Of a stretch of DNA of 22,417 nucleotides, positions 16,236 to 22,417 are shown piece after piece. Both the position numbers and the translations under genes were made by a program. This DNA comes from JAVBPR01 sp031549485. GTDB taxonomy: Bacteria > Bacillota > Clostridia > Oscillospirales > Feifaniaceae. How positions within the stretch are numbered: position 1 is the stretch's first letter; every line of letters begins with the position of its first letter. Location: assembly GCA_031549485.1 (NCBI GenBank), contig JAVBPR010000032.1, positions 1 to 22,417 on the forward strand, written 5' to 3'. Below the pieces are notes generated by a model. The model was not told the DNA's origin, searched no databases, and saw only the letters and a list, made by a program, of their open reading frames with translations.

Positions 16236-18089
16236 ATGCGTAATCTTATTGGAAAAGTTATCGATGACAGATACAGAATTGAGAGCATTATAGGCGTCGG
16301 CGGCATGGCGGTTGTCTATAAAGCCGTGGATATTGTTTCGGGGATAAATGTTGCCGTAAAAGTTTTAAAACAGGAATATTTTGATGACGACCAGTTCCGC
16401 TCCAGGTTTGAAAATGAATCAAAAGCGATATCAATGCTTGACGACGACAATATCGTTAAGATTTTCGATGTGGGGCTTGGAAATAATCTTTATTTTCTCG
16501 TCATGGAATATGTTGACGGAATTACCCTGAAACAATATATTGAGCAGCAGGGCGTTGTGCCGTGGAAAGAGGCGGTATATTTTATAAGGCAGATTTTGAG
16601 CGCGCTCTCGCACGCCCATTCCCGCGGCGTCGTGCATAGAGATATCAAGCCTCAAAATATCATGCTTCTCGGAAACGGAAAAATTAAGGTGACCGATTTC
16701 GGCATCGCGAGAATTGCGTCAAATAACACTCATACCATCAGCGAAAAAGCGATTGGCTCGGTGCATTATATCAGCCCTGAACAGGTCAGCGGCATAAAGG
16801 TCGATTATCGGTCGGATATATATGCAGCAGGGGTTATTTTATATGAAATGCTTACTGGAAACACGCCGTTTGATGCGGAAAATCCGGTTTCGGTAGCGCT
16901 TATGCAGCTGCAAAGCGCGCCGAAAACACCGTGCGAAATCAACCCCGATATTCCGCGCGGTTTAGAAGAAATTGTTATGCGCGCGATGAATAAAAATCCC
17001 GACCAAAGATATCAGAGCAGCGGAGAAATGCTCGAGGATATCGATAAATTTAAAAAAGATCCGACCATAAATTTTGAATACAAATATTTTACCGACGACG
17101 ATCCGACAAGGTACATCGACGCAATCGATGTTGCGCGTAAATACGACGGCGGAAAAAAGAAATATATCGGGACTATAACTGGCGTTTTGACCGCTTTTAT
17201 AATTCTTGGAATTGTAGCTGCTGCTTTGATAATAGGACTTTCAAGAAACAAAACGAGCGACAATGTCGTGTTGCCGAGCCTTGTCGGAAGCGAGCTTACT
17301 GAGGAACTTCGCGAGCAGTATAAAGACCAGTTTGTCATTGCCGAGGCGGTCAACAGAGAATTTAGCGAAATATACGCCGAAGGGGTTATTGTTTCGCAGG
17401 ATCCGGGCGCTGGCATGACTATAAAAAAAGGCAAAAAAGTCACGGTTGTCCTAAGCAAAGGCACGAAAAAGATTCAAATTCCGAGCTTTGAAGAAAAAGA
17501 TTTCAGAACGGCAAAAATCGAACTTGAAGCGCTTGGAATTGTTGTAATAAAAGAAGAGGAATTCAGCTCGGTGGCGGACGGTTATGTTATCAGGACTTCG
17601 CCGGCGGCGGGAGAATACGCCGAAGAAAACGACGTTGTAACCGTTTATGTCAGCAAAGGCAAAGAACAAATTAACGTGAAAATCCCGTCATTTGTAGGCG
17701 AAACCGAAGACCAGGCAATAAAAGATATAAAGGCGCTTTCGCTGATTCCGTCGGTCAAAAAAGTGGATTCAGATAAGCCGGCAGGGACCGTGGTTTCGCA
17801 GGATGTTGCGGCAGGAGCAACCGTGAAAGAGGGCAGCGTTATAGAAATTTCGGTCAGCAACGGTTCGAAAGTATTAAAATCCAAAGACATCCGCATTTCG
17901 CTGCCGCAAACGGGCGCGCCGAATACGCTTAAAGTGCTTCTCGGCGGCGAAGTGGTATACGAGCAGGAAAATCTTACAGAGACGTTGGTAATGGTGAATT
18001 TGAAAGGACTCGGATTAATGAAAATAGAAGTTTATATAAACGACACACTTGATTCGAATCAGTCGGGATATGTAGATTTTAATGAATAG
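16236..18089 (+). CDS. prkC: PASTA-domain Ser/Thr protein kinase (PrkC/Stk)
   Basis: 617 residues. The cytoplasmic kinase domain (about 10-275) has the glycine loop GVGGMA (20-25), Lys42 in VAVKVLK, HRDIKPQN from 134 and DFG at 154-156. A basic juxtamembrane stretch leads to one membrane helix (about 310-336). Outside the membrane are three PASTA repeats of about 65 residues each (345-410, 411-478, 479-547), which in relatives bind peptidoglycan muropeptides, then a C-terminal beta-rich domain of about 70 residues. GGGAGGGGG lies just before ATG 16236. Together with the PP2C phosphatase it forms the standard wall-sensing pair controlling growth, division and translation. The last 8 bases overlap rsgA. 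Confidence 0.96.
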   Translation: MRNLIGKVIDDRYRIESIIGVGGMAVVYKAVDIVSGINVAVKVLKQEYFDDDQFRSRFENESKAISMLDDDNIVKIFDVGLGNNLYFLVMEYVDGITLKQYIEQQGVVPWKEAVYFIRQILSALSHAHSRGVVHRDIKPQNIMLLGNGKIKVTDFGIARIASNNTHTISEKAIGSVHYISPEQVSGIKVDYRSDIYAAGVILYEMLTGNTPFDAENPVSVALMQLQSAPKTPCEINPDIPRGLEEIVMRAMNKNPDQRYQSSGEMLEDIDKFKKDPTINFEYKYFTDDDPTRYIDAIDVARKYDGGKKKYIGTITGVLTAFIILGIVAAALIIGLSRNKTSDNVVLPSLVGSELTEELREQYKDQFVIAEAVNREFSEIYAEGVIVSQDPGAGMTIKKGKKVTVVLSKGTKKIQIPSFEEKDFRTAKIELEALGIVVIKEEEFSSVADGYVIRTSPAAGEYAEENDVVTVYVSKGKEQINVKIPSFVGETEDQAIKDIKALSLIPSVKKVDSDKPAGTVVSQDVAAGATVKEGSVIEISVSNGSKVLKSKDIRISLPQTGAPNTLKVLLGGEVVYEQENLTETLVMVNLKGLGLMKIEVYINDTLDSNQSGYVDFNE

Positions 18090-18948
18090 TTTTGAGGGAA
18101 GAATTTTAAAGGGCATCGGCGGATTTTATTATGTCGAAAATGGCGGGTGCACCGTGGAGTGTAAAGCCCGCGGTATTTTCAGAAAAACCGGTGAAACTCC
18201 GCTTCCAGGAGATATCGTCGTTGTCGGCGAAGATACAAACAGCATCGAAAAGATTTTGAAGAGAAAAAACGCGCTGATACGGCCTGCGCTTGCCAATCTT
18301 GATTTAATGTTTGTCGTCGCGGCGGCGGAAAGCCCTATGCCCAATTATTTTGCGCTTGATAAGCTTCTTGCTGTCTGCGAAAATAACGGGGTAGAGCCGG
18401 TTATTTTGCTTAATAAAACCGATTTATCCGACAATAAAGAATTCTTTGAAACATATAAAAAAACAGGATATAAAATTCTGAATGTTTCGGCGGAAAACAA
18501 GACAGGAATAAATGAAATAAAGAGAGAGATAGCTGGCAAAGTTTGCGCTTTTGCCGGAAATTCGGGCGTCGGAAAGTCGAGCCTTTTTAATGCGCTTTCG
18601 CTTGATATATCTATGGAAGTTGGCGAAATCAGTCGTAAAATCGAGCGCGGACGCCATACAACGCGGCATATTGAAATAGTACCCGCTTTTGGCGGATATA
18701 TTGCGGATACGCCCGGCTTCGGAGATATCGGGGCGGATTGCTTTAAAGATTTAAAGCCTGAAGAAGTAAAATATTGTTTTACCGAATTTTTTGATTATGA
18801 AGGCAAGTGCAAATTTACGGACTGCATGCATAATAATGAACTCGGGTGTGCAGTTTGCGCGGCGGTAGATGACGGCGAAATTTCGAGATCAAGGTTTGAA
18901 AGTTATCTCTTGATGCTTGAAGAAGCAAGGAAAAACAAAAAATATTAA
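18082..18948 (+). CDS. rsgA: Small ribosomal subunit biogenesis GTPase RsgA
   Basis: 288 residues, the usual length. It checks late maturation of the 30S subunit. An N-terminal OB fold (about 1-70) is followed by a circularly permuted GTPase domain in which G4 (NKTD, 111-114) comes before G1 (GNSGVGKSS, 159-167) and G3 (DTPG, 209-212), the hallmark of the family. The C-terminal zinc domain has Cys and His ligands in KYCF, GKCKFTDCMH and GCAV. ATG 18082 overlaps the prkC stop by 8 bases. In Bacillus rpe and thiN come next; here they are absent and the operon appears to end. Confidence 0.96.
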   Translation: MNSFEGRILKGIGGFYYVENGGCTVECKARGIFRKTGETPLPGDIVVVGEDTNSIEKILKRKNALIRPALANLDLMFVVAAAESPMPNYFALDKLLAVCENNGVEPVILLNKTDLSDNKEFFETYKKTGYKILNVSAENKTGINEIKREIAGKVCAFAGNSGVGKSSLFNALSLDISMEVGEISRKIERGRHTTRHIEIVPAFGGYIADTPGFGDIGADCFKDLKPEEVKYCFTEFFDYEGKCKFTDCMHNNELGCAVCAAVDDGEISRSRFESYLLMLEEARKNKKY

Positions 18949-18961
18949 AACACTTTTAAAA

Positions 18962-19001
18962 GCTCCTTTGCATATAAATATATAAAATGCATAAAAGGAG
19001 C
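18962..19001 (+). promoter_or_regulatory. Hairpin that masks the ribosome-binding site of the 49-residue gene
   Basis: GCTCCTTT (18962-18969) pairs with AAAGGAGC (18994-19001), and GCAT (18970-18973) with ATGC (18987-18990), with a 3-base bulge on the right. AAAGGAG is the binding site for ATG 19009. No T-tract follows, so this is not an ordinary terminator of rsgA. Confidence 0.55.
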
Positions 19002-19008
19002 AAAATAA

Positions 19009-19158
19009 ATGAAGCACAACAAAGGCAAAATTGCCGGAATCGCGGCGCTGTCGCTTGGTATAGGAATTTTACTTGCGGCGTTTTTTTCGCCGTGGTTTGT
19101 CATATGTATCCTTGCGCTGCTTATAATAATCGGCGGAATTATGCTTTTTTTCTGCTGA
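19009..19158 (+). CDS. Small two-helix membrane protein (49 residues)
   Basis: Not recognised by name. A short basic start (MKHNKGK) leads to two hydrophobic helices (about 8-26 and 30-48) separated by SPW, forming a membrane hairpin. AAAGGAG lies 8 bases before the ATG. Small proteins with the pattern G-x-G-x-LLAxFxxPWF-hydrophobic occur in other Clostridia as far as I recall. It lies between rsgA and the PAP2 gene, with 16 bases to the latter and no terminator between, so the two are probably co-transcribed. No function can be assigned. Confidence 0.7.
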   Translation: MKHNKGKIAGIAALSLGIGILLAAFFSPWFVICILALLIIIGGIMLFFC

Positions 19159-19174
19159 AATTTTTGGAGAAAAG

Positions 19175-19801
19175 ATGAATAAAAGAGCTTATACAAACTT
19201 TTTTATTATATGGACAAGCCTTTTTGGCACTCTGTCGGTATTGCTATGCGTTCTCGCTTGCGCCGGCGCTTTTGAAAATATCAATCAGTTGATTTGCTCG
19301 AAATTTATCGCGCTTGAATCGCCTGCGCTGACTGTTTTCGCAAAAATAATCTCGTTTTTGGGGCGCTGGTATATTTATATGCCGCTGTCAATTTTGCTTT
19401 TGGCGATTCCCAAAACCCGCGTAAAAATTGGCATACCTGTTGCGGCAACGCTTTTATTGTCAACTTTGCTGAATTCCGCGCTTAAAATCATTTTTAAAAT
19501 CCCGCGGCCGGATGTGATGCCTCTTTCGGCTGAAATTGGTTACGGATTTCCGAGCGGACATGTTATGGCGGCAGCGGCGCTTTCGATTATTCTGTTATAT
19601 TTGCTTTTCAGATACAACAAAAATGCCGCGGCGAATTTTTGTTATTTGATTTTATTTATGTTTTTTATCGTTTTTATGGCTTTAAGCCGCTTATATTGAA
19701 GGGTACACAGCTGTGCGGATGTAACGTGCGGATTTGCGCTTGGAGCGTTTGTTTCGGGGCTTGTGGCAATAGCGGATATAAAAGTAAACCGAGGCAAATA
19801 A
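19175..19801 (+). pseudogene. PAP2-family lipid phosphatase interrupted by an in-frame TGA
   Basis: The first 174 codons encode a PAP2 membrane phosphatase with several hydrophobic helices, motif 1 (KIIFKIPRP) and motif 2 (PSGH). Motif 3 begins as ALSRLY and then meets TGA at 19697-19699. In the same frame the sequence continues RVHSCADVTCGFALGA for 33 codons to TAA 19799-19801. Counting the TGA as one residue gives SR-x5-H-x3-D exactly, so the break is one substitution, not a frameshift. The stop removes the catalytic His and the last helix, so the short product should be inactive. The TAA lies in the loop of the terminator, which marks the original gene end. Relatives with this domain dephosphorylate undecaprenyl or phosphatidyl phosphates. 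A sequencing error or readthrough is possible. Confidence 0.82.
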
Positions 19802-19822
19802 CCTCGGTTTACTTTTGCTTTT
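19780..19822 (+). terminator. Rho-independent terminator after the PAP2 gene
   Basis: A perfect 15-bp stem, 19780-19794 with 19802-19816, has the loop CAAATAA containing the downstream stop codon of the PAP2 frame. The T-rich run is TTTTGCTTTT. Confidence 0.9.
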
Positions 19823-19836
19823 AAATAATATATAAT
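19808..19836 (+). promoter_or_regulatory. Candidate promoter of the nusB-xse operon
   Basis: A perfect TATAAT (19831-19836) has TTTACT (19808-19813) 17 bp upstream. The -35 box lies in the right arm of the preceding terminator. The area is very AT-rich, so chance matches are possible. Confidence 0.5.
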
Positions 19837-19870
19837 AATAAATTATTATTTTACACTTAAGGGGAATAAA

Positions 19871-20290
19871 ATGTCGCTAAGCAGAAGAGAGTCAAGAAAG
19901 CAAGCGGTGGAACTGGTTTTTGAGCAAAGATTTCACAGCGATGAACCGATAAGCGAAACATACGATAATGCGCTTGTTTGCAGAGAAATGAGCGACGATG
20001 AATACACAAAACAGCTCTTTTTCGGAGCATGTGAAAAAGACGCGGAAATTACCGAAATAATTTCAGAATTTACTAAAAGCTGGAAAATCGGAAGAATTTC
20101 AAAGGTATCGCTTTCGGTTTTGAAGATTGCGATATACGAAATGCTTTTTGTGCCTGAAGTTTCACATGCCGTTGCGATAAACGAAGCGGTTGAAATTTCT
20201 AAAATTTATGAAGGAAAAGAGGCCTCGGCCTTTGTCAACGGCGTGCTTGGCGCCGTTTCGAAAGAATATAATGAAAATTCTGGGAATTGA
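19871..20290 (+). CDS. nusB: Transcription antitermination factor NusB
   Basis: 139 residues, the usual length. NusB binds boxA RNA together with ribosomal protein S10 (NusE) in rRNA antitermination. The all-helical fold starts with SRRESRKQAVELVFEQ. The conserved C-terminal half has WKIGRISKVSLSVLKIAIYEML, quoted here by its ends WKIGRIS and IAIYEML, then AVAINEAVEISKIY and AFVNGVLGAV. AAGGGG lies 6 bases before ATG 19871. The gene overlaps the next by 20 bases. It opens the nusB-xse operon common in Clostridia. Confidence 0.95.
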   Translation: MSLSRRESRKQAVELVFEQRFHSDEPISETYDNALVCREMSDDEYTKQLFFGACEKDAEITEIISEFTKSWKIGRISKVSLSVLKIAIYEMLFVPEVSHAVAINEAVEISKIYEGKEASAFVNGVLGAVSKEYNENSGN

Positions 20291-21173
20291 TACAAGCAAC
20301 TATACGACCTCTGCCGCAATTTATGACAGCGAAAAAGGCAGGGTTGAGCAGGAAAAAATGCTATTGCCGGTTGCAAAAGATGAGCGCGGAATAAGGCAAA
20401 ATGACGCGGTTTTTCATCATACAGCGCAACTTCCGAAAATCCTGTCACAGCTTGAAATTAGTGATATAAATTGCGTATCGGCGGCTTTTGCGCCGCGCAG
20501 GGCGCAAGGTTCCTATATGCCGTGCTTTACCTGCGGCGAAAGTTTTGCAAGGGTTATTTCTTCGGCGCTTAAAATCCCGCTTTGCCTGTTTTCACATCAG
20601 GAGGGGCATATTGCCGCGATTTTGCATGGTGCCGGGCGGCTTGATCTCTTGGAGCATAAATTTTTCGCGGTGCATATTTCGGGCGGCACCACCGAAATTT
20701 TGGCGGCGGAAAAAGGCGAAGACGGCATATCCTGCGAGATAATAGGAAAAACTCTTGATATTTCCGCAGGCCAGGTTATCGACAGAATCGGGGTAAAAAT
20801 GGGGCTCCAATTTCCCGCCGGTGCCGAGCTTGACAAAATTGCAGGCAAGAGCAAAGCGGCAAGCGCGCGAGATTGCTCGGTCGGAACAGACTGTAATTTC
20901 TCCGGGCTTGAAAACCTGGCGGAAAAATATTTGGGCAAGGACAGCGAAGAAGCCGCAGGTTTCATTTTCGGCTCTGTCGCAAAAACAATTATTTCAATGC
21001 TTAAAAATGCCGCGATAAACGCGCCGGTCGTTCTTTCGGGCGGCGTAATGTCGAGTAAATATATTAAAAACGAAATCTCAAAAGAATTTGAAACTATAAG
21101 CGCAGATGCCGCTTTTAGTGCCGATAACGCTGTCGGCATCGCGGTTCTTGCCTCGATTTTTGGAGAAGGATAA
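20271..21173 (+). CDS. TsaD/Kae1-like (peptidase M22 family) paralogue
   Basis: 300 residues from ATG 20271, where homology begins with KILGIDTSNYTTS; the frame is open further up inside nusB. It has the ASKHA ATPase fold of the Kae1/TsaD family, whose true TsaD makes the t6A modification of tRNA. Visible motifs are the metal pair His109 and His113 in SHQEGH, SGGTTE, GVKMGLQFPAGAELD, LSGGVMSS and DNAVGIA near 285. It is some 40 residues shorter than typical TsaD and departs from it around the nucleotide-binding loops. From memory a gene of this kind between nusB and xseA is frequent in Clostridia, often named O-sialoglycoprotein endopeptidase, a name now considered wrong. No protease activity should be assumed. 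Confidence 0.82.
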   Translation: MKILGIDTSNYTTSAAIYDSEKGRVEQEKMLLPVAKDERGIRQNDAVFHHTAQLPKILSQLEISDINCVSAAFAPRRAQGSYMPCFTCGESFARVISSALKIPLCLFSHQEGHIAAILHGAGRLDLLEHKFFAVHISGGTTEILAAEKGEDGISCEIIGKTLDISAGQVIDRIGVKMGLQFPAGAELDKIAGKSKAASARDCSVGTDCNFSGLENLAEKYLGKDSEEAAGFIFGSVAKTIISMLKNAAINAPVVLSGGVMSSKYIKNEISKEFETISADAAFSADNAVGIAVLASIFGEG

Positions 21174-22361
21174 ATGCCGGATATTATATCGGTCACCGAA
21201 CTTAATTTATATGTCAAAGAGCTCATCGCCGGAAGCAATTTCCTTTCGGCGGTGCAGGTGCGCGGAGAAATAAGCAATTTTAAATACCAGGCGAGCAGCG
21301 GGCATATGTATATGTCGCTAAAAGATAAAGGCGCCGTCATTCGCGCTGTTATGTTTGCCGGTAGCGCGAAAAAACTTCAGTTTATGCCCGAAGACGGGAT
21401 GAAAATCATCGCAAGCGGCAGGGTGGCGGTATTTGAGCGTGACGGACAGTATCAGCTTTATATAAGCGATTTGATTCCCGAGGGCATCGGCTCGCTGCAA
21501 ATTGCTTTTGAACAGCTCAAGCAAAAACTGTATGAAGAAGGGCTTTTTGACGAGCGGAGAAAGAAAAAAATACCGGATATCCCGCTTAGAATCGGCGTTA
21601 TAACGTCGCCGGACGGCGCCGCTGTCAGGGATGTTATCAACATCACGGGGCGCAGATTTCCGCTTGCAAAAATTATTGTTTGCCCTGTCCTTGTGCAAGG
21701 GGAAAATGCGGCAGGACAGCTTACAAAGGCGGTTGCGCTTTATAACAAGCGGGATTTGGCGGACGTTTTGATAATCGGGCGCGGCGGAGGCTCGATAGAG
21801 GATCTTTGGGCGTTTAATGACGAAGGACTCGCCAGGGAGATTTGCGCTTCGAGAATTCCTGTTATTTCAGCGGTCGGGCATGAAACTGATTTTACCATTT
21901 GCGATTTTGTTTCGGATTTGCGCGCTCCGACACCTTCCGCCGCAGCGGAACTTGCGGTACCGAGCGCTATGGAACTTAAAAACACTTTGTCTGCGTGTTC
22001 GCTGGCAATGCGAAAACTGCTACAAAATAAAATTGAATTTCAGAGAAAAGAAAGCCGTAAATTTCGAGAAAATAAGATATACAAAAACCCGAATTTGCTG
22101 ACCGATGAAAAAAAGATGACCGTTTCGCATTTGCTTTCTAATTTGCAAAGCGGTCAGAAAATTATATTGGAGCGCTGCAAATCAAGTTTTTCGGCGGGAG
22201 CGGCAAAACTTGACGCTCTAAGCCCTCTCGGCGCGCTTGCCAGAGGGTATGCGCTTGCCGAAAAAGGGGAAAAGATAGTTAAATCGGCAAAAGAACTGAA
22301 AAAAGAAGATGAAATAACACTTAGATTTTGTGACGGCACGGTCGATTGCCGGGTAAAATAA
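21174..22361 (+). CDS. xseA: Exodeoxyribonuclease VII large subunit
   Basis: 395 residues, a little short of the usual 400-450. With XseB it degrades single-stranded DNA to oligonucleotides in repair. An N-terminal OB fold (about 1-100) includes GEISNFKYQASSGHMYMSLKD, given here by GEISN and GHMY-SLKD. The catalytic domain contains GVITSPDGAAVRDV, IIGRGGGSIEDLWAFND, SAVGHETDFTICDFVSD and RAPTPSAAAEL, all hallmarks of the family. A charged helical region then leads to a C-terminal segment with LGALARGYAL. The ATG directly follows the TAA of the TsaD-like gene, and AGGAGG of xseB overlaps its stop. Confidence 0.96.
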   Translation: MPDIISVTELNLYVKELIAGSNFLSAVQVRGEISNFKYQASSGHMYMSLKDKGAVIRAVMFAGSAKKLQFMPEDGMKIIASGRVAVFERDGQYQLYISDLIPEGIGSLQIAFEQLKQKLYEEGLFDERRKKKIPDIPLRIGVITSPDGAAVRDVINITGRRFPLAKIIVCPVLVQGENAAGQLTKAVALYNKRDLADVLIIGRGGGSIEDLWAFNDEGLAREICASRIPVISAVGHETDFTICDFVSDLRAPTPSAAAELAVPSAMELKNTLSACSLAMRKLLQNKIEFQRKESRKFRENKIYKNPNLLTDEKKMTVSHLLSNLQSGQKIILERCKSSFSAGAAKLDALSPLGALARGYALAEKGEKIVKSAKELKKEDEITLRFCDGTVDCRVK

Positions 22362-22371
22362 GGAGGCAGAA

Positions 22372-22417
22372 ATGGAAATTAAAGAGATGAAATTCGAAGA
22401 GGCACAACGACTCAAAG
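22372..22417 (+). CDS. xseB: Exodeoxyribonuclease VII small subunit, 5' part only
   Basis: Only the first 15 codons lie in the window. AGGAGG (22361-22366) precedes ATG 22372, and the start reads MEIKEMKFEEAQRLK, in which KFEEA-LK resembles the beginning of XseB. The position directly after xseA makes the call likely. The alternative start ATG at 22387 would match the usual XseB N-terminus more closely. Confidence 0.75.
   Translation, partial: MEIKEMKFEEAQRLK

Noticed and set aside
18956..19001. Terminator after rsgA
   Set aside because: There is a stem but no T-tract; the right arm is instead the ribosome-binding site of the next small gene.
19697..19760. Selenocysteine insertion or TGA reassigned as a sense codon
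   Set aside because: Several intact genes in the window end in TGA (rlmB, rsmB, rlmN, nusB, the 49-residue gene), so the code is standard. The interrupted position is not a redox site, and the short CACAGCTGTG palindrome downstream does not look like a convincing SECIS element.
19831..19857. AT palindrome AATAATAAATTATTATT as an operator
   Set aside because: Low-complexity A/T sequence in a promoter region easily forms such symmetry by chance; no further support.

Overview
The window is a dense stretch of core bacterial genes, all on the + strand, from a low-to-moderate GC Gram-positive of the class Clostridia. Three things point there. The gene order yicC-remA-gmk-rpoZ-priA-def-fmt-rsmB-rlmN-PP2C-PASTA kinase-rsgA is the classic Firmicutes order. 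AGGAGG-type ribosome-binding sites and sigma-A-like promoters are plentiful. A DUF4830-type protein, a short protein ending in PVQDADDL and a short TsaD-like paralogue between nusB and xseA are, from memory, Clostridial traits. I would guess an uncultured Oscillospirales or neighbouring order, but the order is inference. TGA ends several intact genes, so the genetic code is standard.

Layout. 1-2860: rlmB (its 5' end is unclear at the window edge), then a 664-residue eight-helix membrane protein that looks like a degenerate P1B-type ATPase without catalytic motifs, closed by a terminator. 2870-5090: an EF-G-like GTPase with its own promoter, a small operator-like inverted repeat and a terminator. 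5100-7340: three separately punctuated units: an anchored DUF4830-type protein, a sugar-ABC ATPase (UgpC/MsmX type) behind a long inverted repeat, and a 52-residue small protein. 7331-18948: the long housekeeping operon, started by a near-consensus promoter and held together by overlaps or tiny gaps. Relative to the Bacillus order it lacks coaBC between rpoZ and priA, and rpe/thiN after rsgA. 18949-19816: a 49-residue membrane protein whose ribosome-binding site lies in a hairpin, then a PAP2 phosphatase gene cut by one in-frame TGA just before its catalytic histidine, then a terminator. 19808-22417: nusB, a TsaD-like paralogue, xseA and the first codons of xseB.

Functionally the window covers RNA modification (RlmB, RsmB, RlmN), translation initiation and maturation (Fmt, Def), ribosome assembly (RsgA), transcription (omega, NusB), replication restart (PriA), DNA repair (XseA/XseB), nucleotide metabolism (Gmk), and the PP2C/PASTA-kinase pair that senses the cell wall. 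I see no CRISPR array, tRNA, rRNA, prophage or insertion sequence. The most unusual items are the pseudo-P-type ATPase and the TGA-interrupted PAP2 gene.
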